64,000 bases of DNA, taken from the NCBI RefSeq assembly GCF_039531105.1, contig NZ_BAAAPK010000001.1:930001-994000 (forward strand), given 5' to 3'. This document shows, in pieces, positions 26,046 through 35,116 of this stretch. Position 1 is the first letter of the stretch, and each line of letters begins with the position of its first letter. The stretch is from Microbacterium lacus. Lineage in GTDB: Bacteria; Actinomycetota; Actinomycetes; Actinomycetales; Microbacteriaceae. Below the pieces are notes generated by a model. It was not told the origin of the DNA and did not search any database. It worked only from the letters and a program-made list of their open reading frames with translations. A program made the position numbers and the translations under genes.

Positions 26046-27716
26046 TCAGTCCCGAGGCCGGTTGGCCGCAGCGGCGGCGGTGGCCAGCGAGCGGAGGACG
26101 GGCGGCACGTCTTCGGGTGGGACGACCGCCTGAATGAGCGTGAGCCCGTCGAACGCGCGTGCGTCGGCGAGTGCTCGGCGCAGCGCGCCGGCCGTGTCGA
26201 CCCGCACCCCGGCGCCGCGCCCGGACGGTCCCATCGCCGCCACGAGTGCCGCCCAGTCCCAGCCGGCGATGTCGTTGTACTCCTCGCGCAGGCCGTGGAT
26301 CACCCGCTCGACCGTGTACCCGCTGTTGTCGACGAGCACGATGATCGCCGGGACCCGGTGGCGGAGCAGGGTGCCGAGCTCGGCGATCGTGAGCTGGGCG
26401 GCCCCGTCGCCGATCAGGAGGACCGGCTGGCGGTCCGGCTGCGCGAGGGCGGCTCCGAGCAGCGCGGGCAAGGTGAAACCGATCGATGCCCACAGCGGCT
26501 GGCCGACGAAGACGACGTCGTGGGGCAGCCGGTGATCGGCCATCCCGTAGAACGCGGTGCCCTGGTCGGCGAGCACCGTGTCGCCCGGCCGGATCGCGGC
26601 ACCCACTGCGTCCCAGAGCAAGGCCTGACTCAGCGGGGCCCGGTCGGGGACGGGTGCCGGGGGAGCGGCATCCGCTCGGCTGTCGACCGCGGTGGGGAGG
26701 TCGGCGGCCCGCACCGCCGCGGTCACGGCGTCCAGGGCGTCCGCCATCGCGAGCGGAGTGAACTCCCGGTCGCCGATGCGCGCGGATTCGCCGCGGATCT
26801 CGATCGTGCGCGCGGGGTCCAGCCGTTGCGTGAAGAACCCGCTCGTGAGATCGGTGAACTGCACGCCGGCCATGACCAGAAGGTCGGCATCCTCGATCGC
26901 CGCGCGGACGGCCGGATCGCTCGATGCGCCCAGATACGAGCCCAGGTACGCGGGGCTGGACTCGTCGACCACGCGCCGGCCCCACAGGAGCGTCGCGTGC
27001 GGGATCCGCTGCTCCAACAGCGCGTGCAGGTGCGCCTCCGCGCCCACCCGGTTCACGAGGATGTCGGCCAGAACCGCGACGGATGCCGCGCGCCCCGCGA
27101 GCCCGGACACCACCTCGGTGAACTCGGTCAGCGCGGCGAGGTCGGTGATCGGGTCCCGTTCGGGCAACGGACCTGCTGCGGGGGCGATCGGCGTCTCGGC
27201 GACGTCGGCCGGCAGCATCAGGTACACCGGCAGGCGGCGGTCTCGTGCGACGCGAAGCACCCGGTCGATCTCAGCGGCGGCGTTCTCGGCGGTCAGGACC
27301 GCCTGTGCGGCGGTGACCTCCGCGCTCATCCGGGCGAAGTGTCCGAAGTCGCCGTCGCCCAGGGAATGGTGGGTGGCCCGGCCGGCGGCCTGTGTCGCGA
27401 GGGTCGGCGCGCCGGCGATGTGCACGACCGGGACGTGCTCGGCGGAGCTTCCGGCGACGGCATTGATCGCCGACAGCTCCCCGACGCCGAACGTCGTGCT
27501 GAGCGCGCCGAGTCCGTTCAGTCGCGCATAGCCGTCCGCGGCGTAGCCCGCACCCAGCTCGTTCGCGCAGCCGACCCATTCGATGAGCGGATGCCGCTCG
27601 ACGTGGTCCAGGAACGCGAGCGTGAAATCGCCCGGCACCCCGAACAGGTGGCGGACGCCGAGGGAGGCGAGCCGGTCGAGGAGGTGATCGGCGACGGTGT
27701 ACGGGGCTTCAGTCAC
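26046..27716 (-). CDS. TPP-dependent 2-oxo acid decarboxylase (indolepyruvate/pyruvate type)
   Basis: The 556-residue enzyme has the three-domain TPP plan: FGVPGDFTLAFLDHV, the catalytic glutamate in CANELGAGYAADGYAR, the His-His pair in RATHHSLGDGDF as in pyruvate/indolepyruvate decarboxylases, and the TPP motif IGDGAAQLTIAEL ... VLVDNSGYTVE. It likely decarboxylates an aromatic or branched 2-oxo acid to an aldehyde (Ehrlich route or indole acetic acid synthesis); the exact substrate is not visible. GTG 27716 gives the usual length; the frame is open much farther upstream but through the inverted-repeat region. Confidence 0.87.
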   Translation of the reverse strand: MTEAPYTVADHLLDRLASLGVRHLFGVPGDFTLAFLDHVERHPLIEWVGCANELGAGYAADGYARLNGLGALSTTFGVGELSAINAVAGSSAEHVPVVHIAGAPTLATQAAGRATHHSLGDGDFGHFARMSAEVTAAQAVLTAENAAAEIDRVLRVARDRRLPVYLMLPADVAETPIAPAAGPLPERDPITDLAALTEFTEVVSGLAGRAASVAVLADILVNRVGAEAHLHALLEQRIPHATLLWGRRVVDESSPAYLGSYLGASSDPAVRAAIEDADLLVMAGVQFTDLTSGFFTQRLDPARTIEIRGESARIGDREFTPLAMADALDAVTAAVRAADLPTAVDSRADAAPPAPVPDRAPLSQALLWDAVGAAIRPGDTVLADQGTAFYGMADHRLPHDVVFVGQPLWASIGFTLPALLGAALAQPDRQPVLLIGDGAAQLTIAELGTLLRHRVPAIIVLVDNSGYTVERVIHGLREEYNDIAGWDWAALVAAMGPSGRGAGVRVDTAGALRRALADARAFDGLTLIQAVVPPEDVPPVLRSLATAAAAANRPRD

Positions 27717-27760
27717 GGTGTCAGTGAAGCAGATCGGGCGCGGTGCGCGGGCTGTCGTGC

Positions 27761-27854
27761 GCACAACTCCTGCTCTCCGTGTGCTGCAGCTCTCGTCCGC
27801 CGCGACATCCCGCGGCCCGTGGGCGTGCCCCCCGCACGAAAGCAGGAGTTGTGC
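27761..27854. repeat. 94-bp element with 14-bp inverted ends
   Basis: GCACAACTCCTGCT (27761-27774) and AGCAGGAGTTGTGC (27841-27854) are perfect inverted arms. The element fills the divergent gap between the decarboxylase and the GNAT gene. The arms resemble those of the 15835-15910 element (GCA-N-AACTCC), suggesting one repeat family. Confidence 0.7.
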
Positions 27855-27903
27855 ACACCGGTCGGACGCGATGGGATGGATCGAGGCGGCGGAAGGGGCC
27901 GGC

Positions 27904-28488
27904 ATGGGCGGGACGCACGTGATCAGGGCGCTGACACCCGAGACGTTTCCGGCCTGGCTCGCGCTCGCCGAGAAGCACAACGGCGTGTGGGGCGGGTGCT
28001 ACTGCTCCTACTTCCACGGCGACACCGCGCACACGGTGAAGGACGACCACGACGGGGCGACCTTCAAGAAGCGCCTCGTCGACGAGGGCGTCGCCCACGC
28101 GGCGCTCGTGTTCGACGGGGATCAGGCGATCGCGTGGTGCGAGTACGGCAGCCCCGAGGAGCTGCCCGGCATCTACCACCGCAAGCAGTACGACGCGGGT
28201 GAGGAGAATCCGGCGCCGTGGCGGATCACGTGCTTCTTCGTCGACCGGGATCACCGCCGCTCCGGCGTCGCCCGTGAGGCGCTCGACGGCGCCCTCGATC
28301 TGATCGCGCAAGCGGGTGGCGGGGAGGTCGTGTCGTTCCCGAACGAGCTCGTGCCGGGCAAGCGCACGTCGTCCTCCTTCCTGCACAACGGCACGCGGGC
28401 GATGTTCGAGAAAGCCGGCTTCACGTTCGAACGGCATATCGGCAAGAGCAAGACCGTCATGCGGATCACGGTGCCACCGGCCGACTGA
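27904..28488 (+). CDS. GNAT family N-acetyltransferase
   Basis: The 194-residue protein has a GNAT core: CFFVDRDHRRSGVAREALDGAL is the acetyl-CoA binding strand-loop-helix (V-x-x-x-x-R-x-x-G-x-A), and the C-terminus has NGTRAMFEKAGFTFERHIG. The N-terminal part has WGGCYCSYFHGD, which recurs in a cytoplasmic GNAT subgroup of unknown substrate. GAAGGGG upstream supports ATG 27904. It is divergent from the decarboxylase and followed by a small gene. Confidence 0.8.
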   Translation: MGGTHVIRALTPETFPAWLALAEKHNGVWGGCYCSYFHGDTAHTVKDDHDGATFKKRLVDEGVAHAALVFDGDQAIAWCEYGSPEELPGIYHRKQYDAGEENPAPWRITCFFVDRDHRRSGVAREALDGALDLIAQAGGGEVVSFPNELVPGKRTSSSFLHNGTRAMFEKAGFTFERHIGKSKTVMRITVPPAD

Positions 28489-28534
28489 AGCGCGGCCGTA
28501 GACTGCATCGACACCGCACGGATGGGGAGTGGAC

Positions 28535-28807
28535 ATGAGCGTCGAGTGGCACCGCAAGCACCTCGGAGACGGGGTTCCCGAGCAGGCGCCCGGCGAGGAG
28601 ACGATCCTCGGTGCGGCCGGCGACGAAGTGCCGCCCGGCGGCCGCGTCGCGGGCTCGTTCGACCAGGAGTTCCCCGGCGCCGATCCCTACGCGGGCATCC
28701 CTGCCGACGAGATCGGCCTGCCGCCGCTCAGCGAAGCCGAGCAGGAAGCGGTCGCGCGCGAGGCGGACCGGCTCGCAGACGACCCGGACGCCCGCGCCGG
28801 CCTCTGA
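28535..28807 (+). CDS. Small acidic protein of unknown function
   Basis: The 90-residue protein is rich in Gly, Pro, Asp and Glu, with no membrane segment or known motif. A conserved-looking end SEAEQEAVAREADRLADDP may form a helix. GGGGAG 5 nt before ATG 28535 is a good ribosome site, and a TAGACT box at 28499-28504 lies 30 nt upstream, giving a normal leadered transcript. GTG 28529 is an in-frame alternative. I do not recognise the family. Confidence 0.65.
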   Translation: MSVEWHRKHLGDGVPEQAPGEETILGAAGDEVPPGGRVAGSFDQEFPGADPYAGIPADEIGLPPLSEAEQEAVAREADRLADDPDARAGL

Positions 28808-28865
28808 GCCGCGGCCCGTGTGTCGGGGCGAGTCGCCCTGCCCGCCCGTGCCCCTGCGGCCGACT

Positions 28866-28871
28866 TAGGAT
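28866..28871 (+). promoter_or_regulatory. -10 box TAGGAT, leaderless start of selO
   Basis: TAGGAT ends exactly 6 nt before the ATG at 28878; no Shine-Dalgarno is present. Confidence 0.55.
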
Positions 28872-28877
28872 CCCGAC

Positions 28878-30353
28878 ATGACCTCCGTCGTGCACAGGCC
28901 CGAGCGTGCCGGCACGCGTCACCCCGTGCTCACGCACGAGTGGGCCGCGCTCCTGCCCGAACTGTCGCTGCCGTCCGTTCCCGCCCTCCCGCCCGAGCCC
29001 CGGCTCCTCGCGCTGAACGAGCCTCTCGCGCACGAGCTGAACCTGGACGTCGATGCCCTCCGCTCCGCCGACGGCATCCGCTTCCTGAGCGGTGAGCCGG
29101 GGGATGCCCGTCCGGTCGCCCAGGTCTATGCGGGGCACCAGTGGGGCCGCTTCCAGCCGATCCTCGGCGACGGCCGCGCGGCCCTGCTCGGCGAGATCCG
29201 CGACGTCGACGGCCGCCTGCGCGATGTCCACGTGAAGGGTTCCGGGCCGACGCCGATGTCGCGCGGCGACGGGTACGCCGTGATCGGCCCCATGCTGCGC
29301 GAGTACCTGATGGGCGAGGCGATGCACGCGCTCGGTGTGCCGACGACGCGTGCGCTCGCCGTCGTGGCGACCGGGGCCGTGCGGCCGATGGACGGGCTGC
29401 CCGGGGCGATCCTCGTGCGGACGGCCACGAGCCATGTCCGCTACGGCTCGTTCGAGTACGTGCGGGTGCACGGCGATCTCGGTCTGCTGCGGCGACTCGC
29501 GGACCTCGTGATCGCCCGCCACTACCCGCGCGCCGCCGGGGCCCGGCATCCATATCGCGCTCTCCTCACCGAGATCGTCGAGGCTGTCGCGCGGCTCACC
29601 GCGGATTGGATGCGCCTCGGCTTCGTGCACGGAGTGCTCAGCACGGACAACGTCCTCGTCGGCGCGGAGACGATCGACTACGGACCCTGCGCGTTCCTGG
29701 ACACCTACGAACCGGACGCCTTCTTCAGCTCGATCGACGAGTTCGGGCGATACGCGCACGAGCGGCAGCCGGAGATCATGCGGTGGAACCTCGACCGGCT
29801 CGGCGAGGCTGTCGCCCCGTTGCTGCACGACGACCTCGCGGAGGCGCTGTCGATCGCGGCCGACATCGTCGCGGGATTCGGCGAGGCCTTCGCGCGTGCG
29901 CGACGGGAGGCCTTCCGGCGCAAGCTCGGTCTGGTCGGCGATGTCGACGCGGCCACGGTCGACAAACTCACGGATGCCGCGCTCGCGCTCCTGGCCGATC
30001 ACGGTGTCGACTTCACCGGCTTCTGGCGCGACCTCGCGGCGGCGGCCGAGGGCGACGAGCGGGCCCTGCGCTCACGCTTCCTCGGCGAGGTCCTGGCGCT
30101 GGAGGAGTGGCTCGTCGCGTGGAAGGCACAGGGACCGGATGCCGCGGTCATCCGGGCGGTGAACCCCGTGTACATCGCGCGGAACCACATCGTCGAAGAG
30201 GTGCTGCAGGCCGCGACCGACGGCGACCTCGCCCCGTTCGACGAGCTGGTCGATCTCCTGCGCGACCCGTACACCGAGCGTCCGGACGCCCGCCGATTCG
30301 CGCTGCCCGCCCCGGACGGCACGCCGCGTCACCGGACGTTCTGCGGCACCTGA
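28878..30353 (+). CDS. selO: SelO / YdiU protein adenylyltransferase
   Basis: The 491-residue protein belongs to the pseudokinase-like SelO family, which transfers AMP from ATP to Ser/Thr/Tyr of target proteins, in bacteria linked to redox stress. Visible are YAGHQWGRFQPILGDGRA, HVKGSGPTPMSRGDGYA, HGVLSTDNVLVG and the metal-binding DYGPCAFLD. The C-terminus is RHRTFCGT; actinobacterial members end with a Cys rather than selenocysteine. Met content is normal, unlike the genes starting just downstream. It converges on the FAD/NAD(P)-binding gene. Confidence 0.93.
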   Translation: MTSVVHRPERAGTRHPVLTHEWAALLPELSLPSVPALPPEPRLLALNEPLAHELNLDVDALRSADGIRFLSGEPGDARPVAQVYAGHQWGRFQPILGDGRAALLGEIRDVDGRLRDVHVKGSGPTPMSRGDGYAVIGPMLREYLMGEAMHALGVPTTRALAVVATGAVRPMDGLPGAILVRTATSHVRYGSFEYVRVHGDLGLLRRLADLVIARHYPRAAGARHPYRALLTEIVEAVARLTADWMRLGFVHGVLSTDNVLVGAETIDYGPCAFLDTYEPDAFFSSIDEFGRYAHERQPEIMRWNLDRLGEAVAPLLHDDLAEALSIAADIVAGFGEAFARARREAFRRKLGLVGDVDAATVDKLTDAALALLADHGVDFTGFWRDLAAAAEGDERALRSRFLGEVLALEEWLVAWKAQGPDAAVIRAVNPVYIARNHIVEEVLQAATDGDLAPFDELVDLLRDPYTERPDARRFALPAPDGTPRHRTFCGT

Positions 30354-30371
30354 CGAGCGGCGCGGCCGGTC

Positions 30372-32300
30372 TCAGCGGGCGACGAGCTCGCCGAGGTCGG
30401 CCCGCGCCGCGGCGATGCTCTCCGCGATCGCCCCGGCGATCCGATCGGTCTGCCGGAACGGCAGCGCGTTGGACCCCGGTCGCGTGAAGGCGCCCGCCTC
30501 GGTGAGCGAGGTGAACGGGCCGATCGCGAACAGCGTGGGGTGCGCGGCGCCGGTGGCGTCGATCACCCGGCCGTCGGCATCCACCTCGATGCGCCCGAGC
30601 GAGCCCTCGAACGACGCGTCCGCGACGCGGAACTCCCGTCCGTGGACCGCCGCGAGTTCGCGCAGTGCGCTGTTCTCGCTGACGGCGGCCCCCGAGCCGG
30701 GCAGCCACGCGTCCACGAGGGCACCGGCGACGGTCTCGCCCGGCACGCGCGGGCTCGACGCGACGAACCCGCGGCCGGTCTCCACCCGCACGGTCACGTC
30801 CGGACCCAGGAACCGCACGACGCCGGCCTCGGAGAGCGCGAGGAGCTCCTCGAGCCGGTGGGCGGGCGGACCGCTCGCGACGTAGCTGAAGAACGTGTGC
30901 CACGTGACGGGCAGGCTCTCCGCGCGCGAGCGCGCGCTCCACTTCTCCGGTGGCACGTCCGCGAGAGCGAGGAAGGACAGCAGGATCGCGAGGAAGACCG
31001 CCTGCGCGCTGCTGCGCTCCTGCGTCGTGCGGAGGGTCAGATCATCCGTGATGTGCTGGCGGATGCGGCGCTGCAGGTCATCGTCGGACGAGAACTCCTC
31101 GCCGTCGAGCGGACGGTCGAGGGTCGGGACGTCGAAGCGATCCAGCGGGTCCGGCACGACCTCCGCGACGGCGGCCCGGAGGGCCGCGGTGTCGCCGGCA
31201 TGCGCGCGCAGCACGTCCTGGAACTGTTCCCACGTACCGGCGACCCGCTCGGGGTGCCCCGTGAACAGTTCGCGGTAGTGGCTCCAGACGAGCTCCTGTG
31301 CGATGAGCGGCCAGACGTCCCGCTCGAAGTCGACAGCTTCGGGGCGTGCGACGAGGGCGGCGACCGCCTCCTTCGTCACGACGTGCAGCTGCGGCGGGTC
31401 GCCCTGCAGAACGGACGAGACTTTCGAGCGGTAGGGGATGCCGCGCCGCGAGCCGATGTGCAGGCGGGGCTCGAGCCCGGAGGGTTCGTAGCGCAGCGAG
31501 CCGTCGTCATCGCGGTGGAAGCGACCGCCGCGACCTTCGCCGAGCAGCACGAGCAGGTCGACCGCCGCCAGTCCCATCCCGCGCACGATGACGTCCGCGC
31601 CGGGGGCGAGGGCGGACAGATCGGCGTCGGCGGTGAAAGCGGGGGGTACGTAGGTCAGGCGTTCGCGGGCGGCCTGGGCGATGAGCGCGGCCGTCTCGGC
31701 TGCGGGTTCGCGTCCGTTGTGGCCGACCGCGTAGACGACGACATCGGCATCGAGCTCCAGCCCGTCGACGAGGCGGACGCGGTGCCGTTCCGCTGCTGTC
31801 GCCACGCCGGCGACCGTTCCGGTCAGCCGGTGGACGCGCACGTGCCCCGGAGCCGCATCCACGACCCCGCGCCAGAACCAGTCGAGGTAGTACGACTGCA
31901 GTCGGCGCGTGGGGAAGCTCTCGCCCCGGAGCGTCGCGATCTCGGCGAGGACGGCGGGATCGTCGATCGTCACGTCCTCGAGCCCGCCGTCGCGGACGAG
32001 CTCCGCCCACGCGATGAGCGTGGGTCCCGGCCGGATGGGCCCGTCGATCGTGCAGGTGTCGTCCGTGAACACGGTGACGTCCTGCGCCATCGAATTGAGC
32101 TTGAGCAGCGGCGACTGGTCCGCGCGCCAGATGCGTCCCGCACCGGGCGGGTGCGGATCGATCAGCGTGATCTCCAGCGGCGACTGATCGGTGCGGGCGA
32201 GGAGACGCTCGAGGAGCATGACCGCGCGCGGGCCCGCGCCCACCACGACGAGGCGTGTGGTCTGCGCGGAGTCCCGGGGCGCGGCATCCGTCATCGTCAC
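30372..32300 (-). CDS. FAD/NAD(P)-binding oxidoreductase, last gene of block A minus operon
   Basis: The 642-residue protein opens with the nucleotide motif RLVVVGAGPRAVMLLERLL and continues as the NAD_binding_9 type of flavoprotein (PHPPGAGRIWRADQSPLLKLN), with a second glycine motif near DVIVRGMGLAAVDLLVLLG. It may oxidise a small molecule or feed electrons to the flavin enzymes; no substrate is known for this group. Start GTG 32300 overlaps the stop of the NtaA-type gene (GTGA). It has few sulfur residues for its size: 4 internal Met and 1 Cys. Confidence 0.83.
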   Translation of the reverse strand: MTMTDAAPRDSAQTTRLVVVGAGPRAVMLLERLLARTDQSPLEITLIDPHPPGAGRIWRADQSPLLKLNSMAQDVTVFTDDTCTIDGPIRPGPTLIAWAELVRDGGLEDVTIDDPAVLAEIATLRGESFPTRRLQSYYLDWFWRGVVDAAPGHVRVHRLTGTVAGVATAAERHRVRLVDGLELDADVVVYAVGHNGREPAAETAALIAQAARERLTYVPPAFTADADLSALAPGADVIVRGMGLAAVDLLVLLGEGRGGRFHRDDDGSLRYEPSGLEPRLHIGSRRGIPYRSKVSSVLQGDPPQLHVVTKEAVAALVARPEAVDFERDVWPLIAQELVWSHYRELFTGHPERVAGTWEQFQDVLRAHAGDTAALRAAVAEVVPDPLDRFDVPTLDRPLDGEEFSSDDDLQRRIRQHITDDLTLRTTQERSSAQAVFLAILLSFLALADVPPEKWSARSRAESLPVTWHTFFSYVASGPPAHRLEELLALSEAGVVRFLGPDVTVRVETGRGFVASSPRVPGETVAGALVDAWLPGSGAAVSENSALRELAAVHGREFRVADASFEGSLGRIEVDADGRVIDATGAAHPTLFAIGPFTSLTEAGAFTRPGSNALPFRQTDRIAGAIAESIAAARADLGELVAR

Positions 32301-33664
32301 ACCCCGACTGGTGCCCCGGTGCGCACCGCGGGCAGGCCGAGCAGGTCGTGCAGGGTGGCGCCGTCCTCGTAGGTGTCGCGGTAGGAGCCGCGTTCCTGCA
32401 GGAGCGGCACGACGCGGTCGGTGAATTCATCCAGGCCGTGCGGGGTGAGGTGGCCGACGACCGTGAAGCCGTCCGTCGCGCGCTCCTGCACGTAACGGTC
32501 GATCTCGCCCGCCACGAACTCGGGGGTGCCGACGAACGTGTGGTTGGCCGTGAGCCGGATGATCAGATCGCGGATGCTGAGATTCTCGGCTGCGGCCGTC
32601 TCGCGCAGCTTCGCGATGCGCGCCCGTACTGCGGCGTGCCGGTTCGCGAAGCCCTGGGCGCTCTCCGGGCCGGTGTCGGGCTCGACCTCCGGCAGCGGGC
32701 CGTCGGGGTCGTACCCGCTGAAGTCGCGGTTCCACACCTGCTCGAGGTACGTGATCGCCGTCTCGGGCCGCACCTGGGCCAGGGCGATCTCGCGCGAGCG
32801 CTCGCGGGCCTCCTCGGCGGTGTCGCCGAGCACGAACGTGGCCGCGGGAAGGATCTTGAGCGACTCCTCGTCACGTCCGCGGGCGGCCAGGCGCCCCTTC
32901 ACATCGCGGTAGAAGTCCTGCGCATCCTCGAACTCGGTGTGCAGGGAGAAGATCACATCGGCGTGGTCGGTTGCGAAGTCCCGGCCGTCGGCGGAGTCCC
33001 CGGCCTGCACGATCACCGGGCGTCCCTGCGGCGAGGCGGGCACGTCGAACAGGGCGTCCACGTCGAACAAGCGCGTCTGGTGGCGCACCCGCGCGATGCG
33101 CTCCGCGTCCAGGTAGACGCCGGCATCGGCATCCGCCACGATCGCGTCGTCCTGCCACGACCCCCACAGGGCCTTCGAGATCTCGGCGAACTCCGACGCG
33201 CGGACGTATCGGTCGGCGTGGTCCAGGTACCCGCCGCGCCGGAAGTTCGCGCCGTGGAAGGCATCCGAACTCGTGACCGCGTTCCAGCCGGCTCTTCCAC
33301 CGGACAGATGGTCGATCGTCGCGAGCTGGCGGGCGAGCTCGTACGGCTCGTTGAAGGTCGTGCTGAGCGTGCCGACCAGACCGATGTGCTCGGTGACGGC
33401 GGCGAGGGCGGCGAGCACGGCGAGTGTGTTCGGCCGGCCGAGCACGTCGAGCTCGTGGATCCGCCCGCGATGCTCGCGCAGTCGCAGACCCTCGGCCAGG
33501 AAGAGGTAGTCGAACCGCCCGCGCTCGGCCGTGCGGGCGAAGTACTCGAAGGACGCGAAGTCGATCTGGCTGCCGGCGGTCGGGTCGGTCCAGACCGTGG
33601 TGTTGTTCACACCGGGGAAGTGCGCGGCCAGGTGGATCTGACGCTTCGCGGGATTCAAGCTCAT
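32297..33664 (-). CDS. NtaA/SnaA/DszA family FMN-dependent monooxygenase (block A)
   Basis: The 455-residue luciferase-like enzyme has the NtaA-family pattern: AAHFPGVNNTTVWTDP, RGRFDYLFLAEGL, STTFNEPYELARQLATIDHLSGGRAGWNAVT and SPQGRPVIVQAGDSADGRDFA. Members use reduced FMN and O2 to cleave C-N or C-S bonds (nitrilotriacetate, S-substituted cysteines, dibenzothiophene sulfone). The protein has no Met after the initiator and no Cys. It overlaps both neighbours by 4 bases. The closest paralogue in the window is at 48589-49959, again right after a luciferase-like gene. Confidence 0.9.
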   Translation of the reverse strand: MSLNPAKRQIHLAAHFPGVNNTTVWTDPTAGSQIDFASFEYFARTAERGRFDYLFLAEGLRLREHRGRIHELDVLGRPNTLAVLAALAAVTEHIGLVGTLSTTFNEPYELARQLATIDHLSGGRAGWNAVTSSDAFHGANFRRGGYLDHADRYVRASEFAEISKALWGSWQDDAIVADADAGVYLDAERIARVRHQTRLFDVDALFDVPASPQGRPVIVQAGDSADGRDFATDHADVIFSLHTEFEDAQDFYRDVKGRLAARGRDEESLKILPAATFVLGDTAEEARERSREIALAQVRPETAITYLEQVWNRDFSGYDPDGPLPEVEPDTGPESAQGFANRHAAVRARIAKLRETAAAENLSIRDLIIRLTANHTFVGTPEFVAGEIDRYVQERATDGFTVVGHLTPHGLDEFTDRVVPLLQERGSYRDTYEDGATLHDLLGLPAVRTGAPVGV

Positions 33665-34857
33665 GCCGAAACCTCCGATCGGGTGTGGCGACTTGCGCGA
33701 CGCGGCAGTCCGAGTCGCTCGCGCAGGGTGGGTGCGCCGTCGTCGCCGACGAGCAGCGCGGACGCGCGGGGGAGGACTTCCTCGGCGATCGCGTTGAGGT
33801 CGGCGGGCAGTCGCGCGGGCCGCAGACGGATGCCGTCGACACCTGCCTCGGCGAACGCCCGGATCTCGGCCACCACGTCGTCGGGGGTGCCGACCACGAT
33901 GCGCGCGTCCGTGACGAGGGGCGCGCGGGCTTCGAGTCGATCCCATGCCTCGCGTGCGGCATCCGCGGTGTCTTCGACGAGCACGATCAGATCGACGAAC
34001 ACCCGCAGCGGTTCCGGCTCGGTCCGCACCTGGGCCGCGGCCTCGGCGAGCTCGGCCAGGATCGCGCCGGTCCCGGCAGGATCGGCGGGCGTCACGAACA
34101 CGACGTCGGCGTGCTCGGCGGCGAAGCGGTAGGGGATGCTCTGGTGCGCGAGCGCCGTGACGAGGGGCTGCCCCTGGGGGGAGCGGGGCACGATCGAAGC
34201 GCCGGTGATCGAGAAGAACTCGCCCGAGAAGTCGAGGTTGTGGATGCGGTCGCGGTCGACGAAGCGGCCGGACTCGAGATCGCGGATGATCGCGTCGTCC
34301 TCCCACGAGTCGGCGAGTCCGCGGATCGCCTGGGCGACCTCGCCGGCCTCGCGGAACGCCGCGACGAGCTGCGGATCTTCCTCCACATGGCCCGATTCCG
34401 GCAGGCCGGTGGGTCCGTCCGCGCGGCGTCCGAAGTTCGCCCGCTCGGCCGGCGTCGAGCCCGCGACGAGGCGCACGCCCGCGCGGCCGAGGCTCGCGTG
34501 GTCGAGCGTCTGCAGGCCGGTGGCGACGTGGAACGGCTCGGGGTGGGTCGTGGTGACGGTGGGAACTAGTCCCACGCGCGTGGTCAGCGGAGCCAGGAAC
34601 GACGCGAGAAGCACGGCGTCGAGGCGCCCGCGGACGCGGTCGGTGCGCGGCTCGGGCGCGGTGTCGAAGCGCTCGCCGAGGGCGAGGGCGTCCTCGATCG
34701 TGACGAAGGCGACTCCCGCCTCGTCCGCGGCTCGGACGAGGTCGCGCCAATAGGCTGCGGTCGTCAGAGCTGCGGGCCGAGCGGAGTGCTCACGCCAGGC
34801 GGCCGGGTGCCAACCGGCACCGTCCAGTGCGACGGCGACATGCACGCGATCGGTCAT
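33661..34857 (-). CDS. Luciferase-like flavin-dependent monooxygenase (block A)
   Basis: The 398-residue protein is an LLM-class TIM barrel: AALDGAGWHPAAWREHS-like start, LVPTVTTTHPEPFHVATGL and ITGASIVPRSPQGQPLV, with DADIVFV-type strand ADVVFVTPADPAG. It is the first gene of the minus operon, with GAGGAG before ATG 34857, and overlaps the NtaA-type gene (ATGA). It has no internal Met and no Cys. It is clearly paralogous to 47374-48570 (shared GWHPAAWRE and TVTTTHxEPFH). Probable role: FMNH2-dependent oxygenation of an organosulfur or related compound. Confidence 0.88.
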   Translation of the reverse strand: MTDRVHVAVALDGAGWHPAAWREHSARPAALTTAAYWRDLVRAADEAGVAFVTIEDALALGERFDTAPEPRTDRVRGRLDAVLLASFLAPLTTRVGLVPTVTTTHPEPFHVATGLQTLDHASLGRAGVRLVAGSTPAERANFGRRADGPTGLPESGHVEEDPQLVAAFREAGEVAQAIRGLADSWEDDAIIRDLESGRFVDRDRIHNLDFSGEFFSITGASIVPRSPQGQPLVTALAHQSIPYRFAAEHADVVFVTPADPAGTGAILAELAEAAAQVRTEPEPLRVFVDLIVLVEDTADAAREAWDRLEARAPLVTDARIVVGTPDDVVAEIRAFAEAGVDGIRLRPARLPADLNAIAEEVLPRASALLVGDDGAPTLRERLGLPRRASRHTRSEVSA

Positions 34858-34939
34858 GGTCCACTCCTCACCGCGCCGCGAGAACGACGCGATGATCACT
34901 GTCGCCGGGGGAGCGGCGGCGCTCAAATCGCTTCGTAAC

Positions 34940-35023
34940 GTGACGTCGCGGGGCGTCCGGATCAGGGATCCCCGAGGCGGAATGTGACGTCCCGTGACGG
35001 ATCGCAACGTCGCATGACGTTCG
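34940..35023. promoter_or_regulatory. 10-bp-phased GTGACG array, block A divergent promoter
   Basis: Four 10-nt units follow each other exactly: GTGACGTCCC (34984), GTGACGGATC (34994), GCAACGTCGC (35004), ATGACGTTCG (35014). A lone GTGACGTCGC stands at 34940. Units 3 and 4 also form AACGTC-gcat-GACGTT (35006-35021). The 10-bp period puts all copies on one DNA face. The array lies between the two divergent operons of block A, so it could serve both. Confidence 0.7.
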
Positions 35024-35116
35024 CGGCCGCGCCCCGCCGCTCCTCCGCTCTACGGTCGAGCCGATCCACCGATCCACCCCATGACCCCGATCCCTGCCGG
35101 AGAGGCCAGATCCGCC

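Noticed and set aside
30540..32372. A 610-residue plus-strand frame opposite the FAD/NAD(P)-binding gene
   Set aside because: Shadow of the minus-strand gene; composition typical of GC-rich antisense translation and no ribosome site.
32297..34750. An 817-residue minus frame joining the NtaA-type enzyme to an upstream region
   Set aside because: The upstream 362 residues are out-of-frame reading of the LLM gene; the real start is ATG 33664 with an ATGA overlap.
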